A stretch of 64,000 nt of DNA from Dermabacteraceae bacterium TAE3-ERU27 (GTDB taxonomy: Bacteria; Actinomycetota; Actinomycetes; Actinomycetales; Dermabacteraceae), in NCBI GenBank assembly GCA_019218415.1, contig JAHUUL010000002.1:496001-560000 (forward strand). The letters are read 5' to 3'. Shown here in pieces: positions 7,854 to 15,324 of this stretch. How positions within the stretch are numbered: the first letter of the stretch is position 1; every line of letters starts with the position of its first letter. Below the pieces are notes generated by a model. It searched no databases, was not told the DNA's origin, and saw only the letters and a program-made list of their open reading frames with translations. The position numbers and the translations under genes are program-made.

Positions 7854-8350
7854 TGTCCGGCCTCCTTCTTGGCTCGCAGGGACTCAGCGCGCGCCGCCGT
7901 GAACGCCTCTACTTCGCGCCAACACTTAGCGAGGGAGGCACTATCGGCCGCCTGGTCCCTCCAATAACCTTCGTCTTTGTACGCATAGGCGGAGAACTCA
8001 CCCCAAGCGGCGGTGCACTCTGCGTTTCTGATCTGGCTTTTGGCCTGTTCGTCCCAATGTTCGACGTTCTCAGAAGCCCGCTTCGTTTGGGCCTCCCAGA
8101 ACTCGACCGGCATGTGCTCCTCTACCGGCGGCATGACGACGTAGCCCTCGCTACGTAGGAACTCCACCGCGCAAGCCGTAAACAGGTCAGGGGCCACCGC
8201 CATGCTCGACTCCTGCACCCGGCCTCCTGACGCTTCCGGCGTGTACCCCTCCGACAGGTTCAGCCGGCCGTTTAAGGGGCGGGTATCTGACTTCCAGGAC
8301 ACGCGGAAAAACTGGCCCTCCGCGTTCGTTGCGTACTGGTCTTGTTTCAT
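7850..8350 (-). CDS. phage hypothetical protein with Trp/Ala-rich helical C-terminus (family member 2)
   Basis: A 166-residue protein in two parts. The N-terminal half is a compact, partly beta region (GQFFRVSWKSDTRPLNGRL) followed by an MAVAPDLFTACAVEFLRSEG segment. The C-terminal half has the spaced Trp/Ala helical pattern also seen at 6224-6463, 8583-8726 and 8853-9170 (EFWEAQTKRASENVEHWDEQ; GYWRDQAADSASLAKCWREV). ATG 8350 has a good GAGGAG about nine bases upstream and is preferred to the TTG at 8368. Function unknown. Confidence 0.72.
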   Translation of the reverse strand: MKQDQYATNAEGQFFRVSWKSDTRPLNGRLNLSEGYTPEASGGRVQESSMAVAPDLFTACAVEFLRSEGYVVMPPVEEHMPVEFWEAQTKRASENVEHWDEQAKSQIRNAECTAAWGEFSAYAYKDEGYWRDQAADSASLAKCWREVEAFTAARAESLRAKKEAGQ

Positions 8351-8364
8351 CTCTGCTTCTCTCC

Positions 8365-8586
8365 TCAAATCACTCTCGACACGTACTCTTGAACCGCCTC
8401 AGCAGCAGCCCCCGTATCGCCCTTGCAGTGCTCCGCGATCCGGCGCTCAATCTCGTCCACTTCCACACACGCCGCGCACACCGTCCGGCCCGTGAAAGCG
8501 TCCTCGGACATGTCGTAATCGCCCAGGCCGCACCGGTGACAGGTGGGCGGGTCGGGTGGGGTAAGGGGCGGCTCGTAACAACTCAT
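8365..8586 (-). CDS. small phage zinc-ribbon protein
   Basis: A 73-residue protein with CHRCG at about residues 16-20 and CAAC at about 37-40. This four-cysteine zinc ribbon is preceded by a Pro-rich N-terminus and followed by an acidic helix. Its ATG overlaps the stop of the upstream gene. Not recognised beyond the probable metal site. Confidence 0.68.
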   Translation of the reverse strand: MSCYEPPLTPPDPPTCHRCGLGDYDMSEDAFTGRTVCAACVEVDEIERRIAEHCKGDTGAAAEAVQEYVSRVI

Positions 8587-8726
8587 TCCCCGGCCTCCAG
8601 TTCCTTGGCCTTCTGCTCGCAGAACGCGGCAAGATCGCGGGCTGCTTCGGCCCGCGCGGTGAGTTCGTCGGCCTGCTTTGTGTAGTAATCGGCCTGCCCT
8701 ATCCAGGCGGCGTGAACGGTGGTCAT
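8583..8726 (-). CDS. Trp/Ala-rich helical phage protein, family member 3 (short)
   Basis: A 47-residue ORF, ATG at 8726, whose stop overlaps the next ATG (ATGA). The sequence HAAWIGQADYYTKQADELTA and then RAEAARDLAAFCEQKAKELE is a single amphipathic Ala-rich helix or hairpin. It has the same aromatic/Ala spacing as its neighbours at 6224-6463, 7850-8350 and 8853-9170. It may be one repeat unit of that family. Confidence 0.62.
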   Translation of the reverse strand: MTTVHAAWIGQADYYTKQADELTARAEAARDLAAFCEQKAKELEAGE

Positions 8727-8869
8727 TTCGTGTTTTCCTTTCGAGTAGACAAATCAGCCCGCACAGCAGCAGCGATCTCGTGGAGCCACACAGGGCCAGC
8801 GGTCAGAAGAAACAGGGCGATACCGGTCAGGGTGAAGACCAGGCCGGGATCGTCAGAGAGGTGGCTCAT
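8723..8869 (-). CDS. small single-span phage membrane protein
   Basis: A 48-residue ORF starting at ATG 8869 and overlapping genes on both sides. Residues about 10-30 (LVFTLTGIALFLLTAGPVWL) form one membrane span, followed by a short helical charged tail. The longer upstream reading of the frame is a shadow of the next gene. Function unknown. Confidence 0.6.
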   Translation of the reverse strand: MSHLSDDPGLVFTLTGIALFLLTAGPVWLHEIAAAVRADLSTRKENTK

Positions 8870-9170
8870 TCCCGGCCTCCTCTTCTGCTTTCTTGGCTGC
8901 ATCAGCCAAAAACGCCGCCCGCTTAACCCATTTCTCAGCCTCCGCAGCACTACCCGCCGCCCAGTCGGCGTACCTTTCAGCCCACTCGGTGTAGTACTCA
9001 ACCTGCTTAGGGCTCTCCGCCAGGTCAGCCCAGCGCGTGGCCCGCCATTCGCCCTTAGCTTTCTGGGTGTACTCCTCAGCCAGGTCTTTGTATTCCTTAG
9101 CCTGATCGGCTTTCCCCTCAGAGTGTTCAGTGCACTCCTTGGCCCACTCAGCCAACTCTTGAAAAGTCAT
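8853..9170 (-). CDS. Trp/Ala-rich helical phage protein, family member 4
   Basis: A 105-residue, acidic, entirely helical protein and the clearest member of the family. The aromatic-x3-to-7-Ala pattern recurs in ELAEWAKECTEHSEGKADQA, EYKDLAEEYTQKAKGEWRA, VEYYTEWAERYADWAAGSAA and AEKWVKRAAFLADAAKKAEE. ATG 9170 lies seven bases after GGAG. It is the first of the accessory genes after the ssb terminator, so this block may have its own promoter near 9190. Function unknown. Composition would suit a structural spacer, a DNA mimic or an oligomerising inhibitor. Confidence 0.72.
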   Translation of the reverse strand: MTFQELAEWAKECTEHSEGKADQAKEYKDLAEEYTQKAKGEWRATRWADLAESPKQVEYYTEWAERYADWAAGSAAEAEKWVKRAAFLADAAKKAEEEAGNEPPL

Positions 9171-9199
9171 TTCTTTCTCCAATTTCTGGGCAGCAAAAA

Positions 9200-9227
9200 G
9201 CCCCGGTCAATCTGAAAAGACCGGGGC
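9200..9227 (-). terminator. rho-independent terminator after ssb
   Basis: A 9-bp GC-rich perfect stem (GCCCCGGTC at 9200-9208 with 9219-9227). On the minus strand it is followed by a T run (GGGGCTTTTTGC). It lies between ssb and the accessory block. Confidence 0.85.
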
Positions 9228-9252
9228 CTATACCCTGCGTGAAACCCTGTTT

Positions 9253-9696
9253 TTAGAACGGGGCGTCGTTCGAGAAACCGCCACCCCACGGGTCATCCTG
9301 CCGGGCCGCCTGCTGCGTGAACTGCTGCCGCCGCTGAATCTTCTGCGGCTTAGCCGTCGCATACCGCAACGACGGGCCAATCTCACTCACCTCAAGCTCA
9401 AGCGAGGTACGGTTGTTGCCTTCTTTGTCCTGGTAGGAACGCTGCCGAAGGTTCCCCTGCACAATCACCCGCGCGCCCTTCTCCAGGGACTCCGCGACGT
9501 TCTCCGCGACATCCCGCCACACATTGCAACGCAGGAACAACGGCTCACCGTCCACCCATTCGTTTCTCTGCTTGTCGAACGAGCGCGGTGTCGATGCGAC
9601 AGTGAAACTCGCGACCGCAACCCCTGTTTGCGTAAACCGCAGTTCCGGGTCAGCCGTCAAATTACCAACCACCGTAACCAGTGTTTCACCAGCCAT
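9253..9696 (-). CDS. ssb: phage single-stranded DNA-binding protein
   Basis: A 147-residue SSB. The OB fold spans residues 1 to about 105 ([20 protein letters not shown], then [18 protein letters not shown] and [20 protein letters not shown]), followed by a Gln-rich linker and an acidic tip, [14 protein letters not shown]. The tip recruits replication and repair partners. It protects ssDNA during phage replication and recombination and probably works with the ERF protein encoded in the same operon. It overlaps the upstream gene by one base (TAATG). Confidence 0.95.
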   Translation of the reverse strand: MAGETLVTVVGNLTADPELRFTQTGVAVASFTVASTPRSFDKQRNEWVDGEPLFLRCNVWRDVAENVAESLEKGARVIVQGNLRQRSYQDKEGNNRTSLELEVSEIGPSLRYATAKPQKIQRRQQFTQQAARQDDPWGGGFSNDAPF

Positions 9697-10214
9697 TATT
9701 TATTTCTCCAATCTTCCTTAAAAAGTCCATCCGAAACCGGGTTATTCACCGGCTCCTCATGCTTGCCGCACACCGGGCAAAACACTTCACCCCGTGGCAC
9801 GTCAACCAACATGCGGCCCCCGCAATCGCAGTAACCGTTCGTGAACACTGCACGGGCAAGATCGCCCGTGATGTGTCGGCCGCGTTGAAGCAAGGCCGCC
9901 ACGTCCGGTAGCCAGGTTGGTTCCGCGCGCTGTTTCACTGCTGCGACGCGGGCCGCGAACGCGAGCTGCCGCATCAACCCGCCCGGGGTGCCGTCCGGGA
10001 TCGGCTGCGACAAGACACGCCAGGTTTCCGCGCACCACTCACCGAGCGCCATATCGACGTCACGCAGCCAGTCGAGGACGGCCAGGTTCGTCGGGACACG
10101 CGGGCCGGGCGGGCGGCGCGGCCCGTCACCGTGGGCGATACCGAGCTGCGTGATGGTTTCGTACAGTTCAGCGAGAGCGCGAATGTCGTCCGCGAAACGA
10201 TCCATGTCTGTCAC
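9696..10214 (-). CDS. phage hypothetical protein with C-terminal zinc ribbon
   Basis: A 172-residue protein coupled to ssb. The first ~115 residues are helical ([40 protein letters not shown]). The C-terminus has CDCGGRM and [10 protein letters not shown], a four-cysteine zinc ribbon near residues 128-150. Proteins of this layout are common next to ssb in actinobacterial prophages. I do not recognise a defined function. Confidence 0.72.
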   Translation of the reverse strand: MTDMDRFADDIRALAELYETITQLGIAHGDGPRRPPGPRVPTNLAVLDWLRDVDMALGEWCAETWRVLSQPIPDGTPGGLMRQLAFAARVAAVKQRAEPTWLPDVAALLQRGRHITGDLARAVFTNGYCDCGGRMLVDVPRGEVFCPVCGKHEEPVNNPVSDGLFKEDWRNK

Positions 10215-10702
10215 GCGGCACCCCGAAACCGTTCAGGGCCGCTCTCGCGGCTTTTCAGCGCGTTAGTGGCTACCGGCACCGGGTTAGGGGCTTTCGTGGC
10301 TCCTGACCCCGTTTCCGGGCCGCTGCGGGCGTTATCTGCCTTGCTTTGCCGAGCCTTCTCGCGAATCTGGTCAATGAACGCCCGCACCTCCCGTGACGGC
10401 GGCGCAATCCGGCGCTTACAGTCCGGGCAATCAACCAGGTACGTGTCCGGGCGTGGATGATCCGGGCACCGAAACTGCACCGGCACCAGCGAGCGGGCCG
10501 CCAAAGCCCTGCGGCGTACGTCCGCTGGTTGTGCCCGTGCTCGCCCATTCGGCAAGCCCTCACGCACCAGAGCCTCCGTAGCAGCCTTAACCGCGTCCGC
10601 TGGAAGATCCTTCAACGCGAGCAGCCACGTGCCAACGATGCCGGTCTTGCTGGCATCGACCATGTTCGCGCGATCCAGCACGGCAAGCACCTGGCTAGTC
10701 AT
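10211..10702 (-). CDS. phage replication-module protein, unknown
   Basis: A 163-residue protein starting at ATG 10702, overlapping the upstream stop by four bases. The N-terminal helical domain resembles loader/organiser partners of phage replication (LAVLDRANMVDASKTG, LPADAVKAATEALVREGL). A small zinc site, FRCPDH and CPDCKRR, follows at about residues 77-98, and the tail is disordered. Its position between the HTH replication protein and the ssb-side genes suggests a role in loading a helicase, but this is inference. Confidence 0.6.
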   Translation of the reverse strand: MTSQVLAVLDRANMVDASKTGIVGTWLLALKDLPADAVKAATEALVREGLPNGRARAQPADVRRRALAARSLVPVQFRCPDHPRPDTYLVDCPDCKRRIAPPSREVRAFIDQIREKARQSKADNARSGPETGSGATKAPNPVPVATNALKSRESGPERFRGAA

Positions 10703-11544
10703 CTGGTGATCTGTAAATCGTTCCACCCTTGACCCTCCAATGCTTCGTTTTGTTTCCGGCTATAAGCGGCTTGTTCGTTTAACAGGTTTTCCATTGCCCG
10801 ATCCCGCATAACCGGTTTTGCTTTAGCGGCCATGCGGAGCCGGTCGTATTTCTCCCTGAACTTCGGGAGTGAAAGAATGTTGCGTTTCCAAAACTCGTCA
10901 TTCTGCGACCAATCCAAAACCGTTAATGCTTCCTCGAGCGGGATACCGTCCCTGTCGAGCAGTCGCCTAGCTTCGTCCCGCCAGCGGGCCGTCACTGTGG
11001 GGGTGCGGCAGCCGTTCGCGGTCATGTGTTCGACGAGGCGGGTGCAGAGCGTTTCGACGTCGAGGCGTGGAGGGTCTGCTGCTTCGGCTGCAGACGTATC
11101 TATGGACGGTTTATTGGACGGTTTAAGGACGGTTATGTGTGCAGACGTATGCACCCCTGAAATACCTGACGGTGCACCCCTGGATGCGCCGCCGTGCACC
11201 TCTGAATCTGCGGGGTGCACATTTTGCACCTCTGATTCCTGGTCTGATTCCGCCTCTTTCGCACCCACCGCTACATCCCAAACAATCGGCCTATACCCTG
11301 CCCGGAGGTGGGCTACCAACCGTTGGTCGCCGCGCCGGATAAGCCCGCACTCCTCCAGCAGTCGCAGCTTCGAGAACACAGTCCGCCGCCCACAATGCGC
11401 GTATTTAGAGAGCGTTTCCACAGTCGGATAAGCAGCAGTTCCGTCCGGGTTAGCGTGATTAGCAATGCCAATCAAAATCACGTGCGAAATGGCGTCCGGC
11501 GGATCCGCATCACGCAAAGCCCACAACACTGCATCAAGGCTCAT
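10699..11544 (-). CDS. phage replication initiator / helix-turn-helix replisome organiser
   Basis: A 281-residue protein. The N-terminal ~90 residues form a winged helix (AISHVILIGIANHANPDGTA, ETLSKYAHCGRRTVFSKLRL, LEECGLIRRGDQ) of the type in phage replication initiators. Then comes a low-complexity linker, and a C-terminal helical domain (RRLLDRDGIPLEEALTVLDW, DEFWKRNILSLPKF) typical of DnaD/replisome-organiser tails. ATG 11544 overlaps the upstream stop (ATGA). The long Ser/Glu-rich linker may contain the phage origin, as in other such genes, but I see no obvious iteron array. Confidence 0.72.
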   Translation of the reverse strand: MSLDAVLWALRDADPPDAISHVILIGIANHANPDGTAAYPTVETLSKYAHCGRRTVFSKLRLLEECGLIRRGDQRLVAHLRAGYRPIVWDVAVGAKEAESDQESEVQNVHPADSEVHGGASRGAPSGISGVHTSAHITVLKPSNKPSIDTSAAEAADPPRLDVETLCTRLVEHMTANGCRTPTVTARWRDEARRLLDRDGIPLEEALTVLDWSQNDEFWKRNILSLPKFREKYDRLRMAAKAKPVMRDRAMENLLNEQAAYSRKQNEALEGQGWNDLQITR

Positions 11545-11960
11545 TCCGGCACCTCCTTTTCCCATTCCGTAATCCGCACAAACACGCCCGGATCACACTT
11601 ACGCGATGCCCATTCCTTACTGACTCGCCAAGCCACGATCCGGGAATCGTTCACCAGCACGCCCCTACCGTCGCGCGGCGATAACGCATCACCCAGAGCG
11701 CGCGCCAGCTTGTCCAGATCCTTGCCCGTAGCTGGCACCGGCCAGCGGGGCCGCTTCGGTCGCGGCAGGTAAAACACCGCCTCCACCTCCACCGGCCAGT
11801 CCAGACAATCCCGCACCGCGTGCCGCGCCTGCGCCGTCACGTGCCTGCGCCACGACTCCAGCGCGCCACGGCGTGAATGGAACACGCGCCCCCGCATCTG
11901 ACTCATTGACCCCTGTGTTTCCGGCACCCCATAGGCCCGGAACTCAAACACGCGGCCCAT
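11541..11960 (-). CDS. RusA-family Holliday-junction resolvase
   Basis: A 139-residue protein with the RusA layout: an N-terminal GVPETQGSM, a central strand VEVEAVFYLPRPKRP, the catalytic acidic motif GKDLDKLARALGDALSP, and VLVNDSRIVAW. The conserved aspartates (DLDKL, DAL, NDS) and the following Lys-containing segment (VSKEWA) match the active site. It resolves branched DNA made during phage recombination and replication, consistent with the neighbouring ERF and SSB genes. Confidence 0.9.
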   Translation of the reverse strand: MGRVFEFRAYGVPETQGSMSQMRGRVFHSRRGALESWRRHVTAQARHAVRDCLDWPVEVEAVFYLPRPKRPRWPVPATGKDLDKLARALGDALSPRDGRGVLVNDSRIVAWRVSKEWASRKCDPGVFVRITEWEKEVPE

Positions 11961-12255
11961 CAGTCAGCCTCCAAATCGTTTCCCGGCGGCCCTTCTCTGC
12001 CTGCGTGTAGCCGATAGCCTCGATCCGGCCCTCGTCCACCAGTTCCTTACGGGCCGTCCTGATGCGCGACTCCGACAACATCGGGTCGTGCGGTTCACGC
12101 CACCGCAGGTACTCCGCAATCAACTGCTTATCCGTGAAATCACCGATCCCGCGTGCACACTTCAACACCGCGACCTGCGACCTGTGCGGCTGTACCGCCT
12201 CCGCTGCTTCATGCGACGTAACCGGGTCAGTAAGTCTCGCCCTCGTCTGGGCCAT
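11944..12255 (-). CDS. phage winged-helix protein
   Basis: A 103-residue protein. It starts at ATG 12255; the longer frame upstream is antisense noise over the HNH gene. It begins RLTDPVTSHEAAEAVQPHRS, then a winged helix (FTDKQLIAEYLRWREPHDPM, SESRIRTARKELVDEGRIEA) and a beta wing ending ETIWRLT. It is typical of small actinophage early proteins that bind DNA. Specific role unknown. Confidence 0.72.
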   Translation of the reverse strand: MAQTRARLTDPVTSHEAAEAVQPHRSQVAVLKCARGIGDFTDKQLIAEYLRWREPHDPMLSESRIRTARKELVDEGRIEAIGYTQAEKGRRETIWRLTDGPRV

Positions 12256-12586
12256 GTTCTTCCTCCAAAAGAAAATGGGCCGTGCCGTCATTGCTGAACA
12301 GCACAAGCCCTCGGAAAGTAGAAACCGGCACGTCCTCAACCTTGTCGAGGCGATGCCGGTAAACCATCCAGCCCCGCTCATACGCGGTAGCTGGGTCAGC
12401 GTGGATGCGTCCGTGACAGCCCGTAACGCCGTCACCGCACACCAGCAGCAGGTTCGCTAAACGATGCGGCTCAGGCCCGCCGCGGCCTTGCCGGTGATGC
12501 ACCGACCCGCCAGGCCGACCACACACCACGCACAGGCCGTGATCGCGCACCCAGACACGTTCACGCTGCCGTCGATACGTGCTCAC
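12227..12586 (-). CDS. HNH endonuclease (early region)
   Basis: A 119-residue HNH protein with CVVCGRPG, SVHHRQGRGG, LANLLLVCGDGVTGCHGRIH. It has two CxxC-type zinc ligands and the H-H...N...H active core. It may be a recombination or host-DNA nuclease. It is distinct from the packaging HNH at 3507-3803. It overlaps the start of the downstream winged-helix gene by 29 bases and is coupled to the gene upstream. Confidence 0.85.
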   Translation of the reverse strand: MSTYRRQRERVWVRDHGLCVVCGRPGGSVHHRQGRGGPEPHRLANLLLVCGDGVTGCHGRIHADPATAYERGWMVYRHRLDKVEDVPVSTFRGLVLFSNDGTAHFLLEEEHGPDEGETY

Positions 12587-12969
12587 GTTTCCTGCCCCAC
12601 GGGCTCCGCCGCGAACTGCGACCTGACCGCCGCATTCAGGGAACGCCCCACCTCGAGCCGGTCACGCATCACCCGGATACGGTCACGCACGGCCCGCACC
12701 TGCTGGTCGGCAACCTCCATCGCGAACCGTTGCGTCTCGGACTCGAGAACGGCTTTCTGTTTGCGTTCCTCCACGCTCCCAGTGGCTTCCAGAAACGCGC
12801 GCGCATACGCCAGCCGGTAGTCATGTGCTGCTGTGACTGCTTCCCGGTCGACCTTCGCGACGTAACGGGAAGCCTCGTCGAGTTCGCGGGAAGTCTCCGA
12901 CAGTTTCAGCACGACGTCGCGCTGCTGCGGAATCATGCCCTGGGTTGGGGCGTCCTGCTCCGGGGTCAT
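12583..12969 (-). CDS. phage coiled-coil protein
   Basis: A 128-residue, almost wholly helical protein (VVLKLSETSRELDEASRYVA, RAFLEATGSVEERKQKAVLE, QQVRAVRDRIRVMRDRLEV) with a clear coiled-coil character. It lies between an HNH gene and the recombination module. Not recognised; perhaps a small accessory of the ERF system. Confidence 0.65.
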   Translation of the reverse strand: MTPEQDAPTQGMIPQQRDVVLKLSETSRELDEASRYVAKVDREAVTAAHDYRLAYARAFLEATGSVEERKQKAVLESETQRFAMEVADQQVRAVRDRIRVMRDRLEVGRSLNAAVRSQFAAEPVGQET

Positions 12970-13475
12970 GCCTCGAGCAGGCCAGCCAGCCCGGCCGCCT
13001 CCACCGTCGCCGACAAACGACCCTCACGGATCGCCGCCACCACGTGATCCTTACCGCCCTTCACCCACCTGAGTGACTGGTACGGTTCACCCGCCGGGGT
13101 CTCCACGATGCCGGGCAGAATCTCGCCGTCCCGCGTCACCGCGCCCTCGTCCGTCACCGCCGTCACGGAATCAAGCAGCGCCTTCTCCGCCCACGGTTTC
13201 AGCGACAGTTCCACCATGTCCGGGTGAGCCTGCGCGACAGCCTCCGCCAGCGCGGCCCGGTCACTGATCTTGATGGATGCTTTGCGGGCCGACAGGGACA
13301 GTGACGCGACCTTCTCACCGTCCACCTCGACCGCCCACTGCCGGGCGCCCGACACCTCCGCCGATTCGCGCAGCATCTCCAGGTGTGCCTGCTTGTTTGC
13401 CTCCATGCGGGCCTTCACCTCGTCAGCGACGAGTTTCTGCACCGCGTAAACCATGTTCGTGTCCTTGAGCGTCAC
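12966..13475 (-). CDS. phage hypothetical protein beside ERF recombinase
   Basis: A 169-residue protein, coupled by overlaps to the coiled-coil gene and to the ERF gene. The N-terminus is helical and basic (VQKLVADEVKARMEANKQAH). The middle is beta-rich (RQWAVEVDGEKVASLSLSAR) and the C-terminus has YQSLRWVKGGKDHVVAAIRE. Proteins like this frequently accompany ERF genes in actinobacterial prophages. Function unknown, probably recombination or DNA modification. Confidence 0.68.
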   Translation of the reverse strand: MTLKDTNMVYAVQKLVADEVKARMEANKQAHLEMLRESAEVSGARQWAVEVDGEKVASLSLSARKASIKISDRAALAEAVAQAHPDMVELSLKPWAEKALLDSVTAVTDEGAVTRDGEILPGIVETPAGEPYQSLRWVKGGKDHVVAAIREGRLSATVEAAGLAGLLEA

Positions 13476-14092
13476 TGCGGCGCTCCTTTCCTCTGTGTGT
13501 ACTGTTCGATCAGTTCGTTAATCGCGGCAACGTTCTGTGTGTCTTTGAGTGGTTCGCCGTGGTTCTTCTCGAACCAGGCCGCAACACCGGCCAGGTCGAT
13601 CCCGGACTGTTTGCACAGTTCCCGCAGCCGGTCACGGGCCGCGTCCGCTTCCGGCACGGGCGGTGCCGGGTACGACTGTGCGTCCGGGTCAGGTTCATCA
13701 GTCGGTAGACACAGGGCCTGCAATAGGTAGGTGCGGTAAGCGACCGACATTGCTTTCGCCATGCTCTTGTCGCCCGTATCGAACGATTCCCCGAACGCGC
13801 TGGAAGTGATCGTTGAACCGTCCGGGCCGTGCCAGGTGTACTCAACCTCGACCACAGTCGCGATATACGCCCCGCCTTTACCGTTCTGGCCGACAACGCG
13901 ATCCTTCGACAAGACACGCGGCGTAATGACCGCTCCGACCTCGCGTAGCGCGGGGCCGACAGCGTTCATCACGTCGTCAATGCCGCGAAAGTTGAACCGG
14001 AAATGCTGGTTCGTCTGATGCTTGCCCAGCCCCCGGACTATCCCCATGACTGCGCTCATGGACTCGAGCGCGCTCAGCTTTGGCTCACTCAC
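13472..14092 (-). CDS. erf: ERF-family single-strand annealing recombinase
   Basis: A 206-residue ERF protein. Diagnostic segments are FRFNFRGIDDVMNAVGPALR at about residues 31-50, VGAVITPRVLSKDRVVG, VEVEYTWHGPDGST and GESFDTGDKSMAKAMSVAYR with LLQALCLPTDEPDPDA. ERF proteins form rings that anneal complementary ssDNA during phage circularisation and recombination. GTG 14092 is used (eight-base overlap with the upstream stop); a TTG at 14125 is the alternative. SSB and RusA further along the operon complete a recombination set. Confidence 0.92.
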   Translation of the reverse strand: MSEPKLSALESMSAVMGIVRGLGKHQTNQHFRFNFRGIDDVMNAVGPALREVGAVITPRVLSKDRVVGQNGKGGAYIATVVEVEYTWHGPDGSTITSSAFGESFDTGDKSMAKAMSVAYRTYLLQALCLPTDEPDPDAQSYPAPPVPEADAARDRLRELCKQSGIDLAGVAAWFEKNHGEPLKDTQNVAAINELIEQYTQRKGAPQ

Positions 14093-14360
14093 TGGACGGC
14101 CTATCTGTATGCACCTCGCAGGCAACGCCCTTGCGGGTCGCCTTGTATGTGACTCGACTCGATCCCTCGTGGGAGTAGCCGTCGTTTAGGATCCGCTTCA
14201 GACCCTCGCCAGTGCACAGTTCGGGGCGTGTGCTGAAGTCCACCGAGAAATGCCCGGGGTGGGCGAAGATGGTTACGTAATACGGGGCGAAACCAACCTC
14301 GTCAGCCCACTCCAACGCCGCAGTCATTGCTTCCATCATGTTCATTGCTTGCTTCCTCAT
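14085..14360 (-). CDS. phage hypothetical protein
   Basis: A 91-residue protein beginning with an ATG that overlaps the upstream stop (ATGA). Mixed alpha/beta: MMEAMTAALEWADEVGF, then APYYVTIFAHPGHFSVDFST, then GLKRILNDGYSHEG. No recognised motif. Likely an early regulator or recombination accessory judged only by position. Confidence 0.62.
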   Translation of the reverse strand: MRKQAMNMMEAMTAALEWADEVGFAPYYVTIFAHPGHFSVDFSTRPELCTGEGLKRILNDGYSHEGSSRVTYKATRKGVACEVHTDRPSSE

Positions 14361-14557
14361 GCTTTCTTTTCTGTAGGCCAAGACTCGACCCACGCCAGCA
14401 GGTCAGAGACAAGGAAATGCGGATCGTTGTTCGGGTAGCGGGCTACCAAATCGTTGTTGCGGACGGCCTCGCGCACAGCAAAGGCAGAAACACCCGTCAA
14501 AGCGGCAGCCGTGTCCGTATCAACAACGAGCGGGGTAGGTGGCGGCAAAAAAGCCAT
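14357..14557 (-). CDS. helix-turn-helix DNA-binding protein
   Basis: A 66-residue protein with one helix-turn-helix, TAAALTGVSAFAVREAVRNN, followed by DLVARYPNNDPHFLVSDLLA and a Trp-rich end, the AlpA/excisionase-type arrangement. ATG 14557 is six bases after AGGA. It lies just past a terminator, so a promoter for the main early operon may lie between 14557 and 14583. Candidate excisionase or early activator. Confidence 0.75.
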   Translation of the reverse strand: MAFLPPPTPLVVDTDTAAALTGVSAFAVREAVRNNDLVARYPNNDPHFLVSDLLAWVESWPTEKKA

Positions 14558-14582
14558 GCCAGTTCCTTTCGGGTAAAGAAAA

Positions 14583-14603
14583 ACCCCCGACATTCGCGGG
14601 GGT
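14583..14603 (-). terminator. hairpin terminator
   Basis: A 7-bp stem (ACCCCCG at 14583-14589 with CGGGGGT at 14597-14603). On the minus strand it is followed by TTTTTCTTT. It lies after the 71-residue gene and before the HTH gene and could act as an antitermination target. Confidence 0.78.
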
Positions 14604-14622
14604 AGAAATAAGAGGGAAAGTG

Positions 14623-14838
14623 TTAAGCGGTGTAGTGCAGCGCCATGACGCGCCGCACCGCTTCCTCACCAGTCGGATCGTTAACCAGCAGCGGCATCGC
14701 CTCGCCGGACCAGATCGAGAAGCACGCCTCAGCAAGAAAGTGAGCACGGCGAGACGAAAGCTTCTCGCCCATCTCTGCCGCGAGCTCTTGAAGCAGGCGC
14801 TTCGTTTCAACGAACTTTCCTTGCAGTTCCTCATTCAT
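14623..14838 (-). CDS. small phage helical protein
   Basis: A 71-residue helical protein (LQGKFVETKRLLQELAAEMG, RAHFLAEACFSIWSGEAM). ATG 14838 has AAGGAGG five bases upstream. The in-frame extension to 14994 crosses the operator pair and is not used. It is the second leftward gene after the switch region. Function unknown. Confidence 0.65.
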   Translation of the reverse strand: MNEELQGKFVETKRLLQELAAEMGEKLSSRRAHFLAEACFSIWSGEAMPLLVNDPTGEEAVRRVMALHYTA

Positions 14839-14892
14839 GGGTGCCTCCTTGTAGACAGACTGGTGCCCCGGGGATGAGCCCCTTGCGGAGCG

Positions 14893-14934
14893 CCGTCGAA
14901 CGACGGACTTGAGGGTGGTGCCGTCAGACGACGG
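14893..14934. promoter_or_regulatory. pair of palindromic operator-like sites
   Basis: CCGTCGAACGACGG at 14893-14906 is a perfect palindrome, and CCGTCAGACGACGG at 14921-14934 is the same site with two changes. Both are followed by ACTT and their starts are 28 bp apart. They lie between the Cro-like gene and the next leftward gene. This is the layout of a repressor- or Cro-binding operator pair, or of an attenuating hairpin in the leader; binding is inferred. Confidence 0.55.
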
Positions 14935-14947
14935 ACTTTGAGAGGGG

Positions 14948-15205
14948 TTACGCGGCCTGCGCGTTAGGTGATGCTGTTTCCTGTGTTGGCGCATAAAACA
15001 TTGACCACGGCCGACCAGTTACCTGGATTGCTCGACTTACAAACTTGTCTGCGTGCCCGCCGTTCTGCTCTGCTTCTCGAGCCCTGCTGACAGTGCTTTT
15101 ATCGACTTCCAGTAGCGCCGCGAGCGCCCCGTCTGTGTTCACTGCGTAGAAGCGCCGCAGATGGTTCACGGTGCCCGGTTTCAATGCGAAACCTTCAATC
15201 GCCAT
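14948..15205 (-). CDS. Cro-like helix-turn-helix regulator
   Basis: An 85-residue protein, first gene of the leftward lytic operon and divergent from the repressor. The helix-turn-helix lies at about residues 26-46 (GALAALLEVDKSTVSRAREA). The C-terminal part (SRAIQVTGRPWSMFY) resembles the tail seen in actinophage Cro-like proteins. ATG 15205 follows GGGAGGTG at about eight bases. Inferred role: repression of the lysogeny side of the switch. Confidence 0.78.
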   Translation of the reverse strand: MAIEGFALKPGTVNHLRRFYAVNTDGALAALLEVDKSTVSRAREAEQNGGHADKFVSRAIQVTGRPWSMFYAPTQETASPNAQAA

Positions 15206-15324
15206 TGCTTTTCACCTCCCATTCGACTGACTTGTTGATCGATGTCTAAAACATTAGTCACCTCGACGGCGGCGACGCAACCTTTGGCTACAGTGACGCC
15301 GGTCACGCTTATTTCATCTGGTAA
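15206..15324. promoter_or_regulatory. divergent lysogeny-switch control region
   Basis: 119 bp between the Cro-like gene (-) and the repressor gene (+). Visible motifs are ATGTCTAAAACAT (15242-15254, inverted repeat) and the perfect inverted repeat GTGACGCCGGTCAC (15293-15306). Two octamers, ACTTGTTG (15230 and 15332) and ATGTCTAA (15242 and 15325), each occur at both ends. A leftward promoter could be TTGCGT with TAATGT. A rightward one could be TTGGCT with TTATTT, placing transcription very near the repressor ATG. Promoter boxes are by eye only. Confidence 0.5.
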
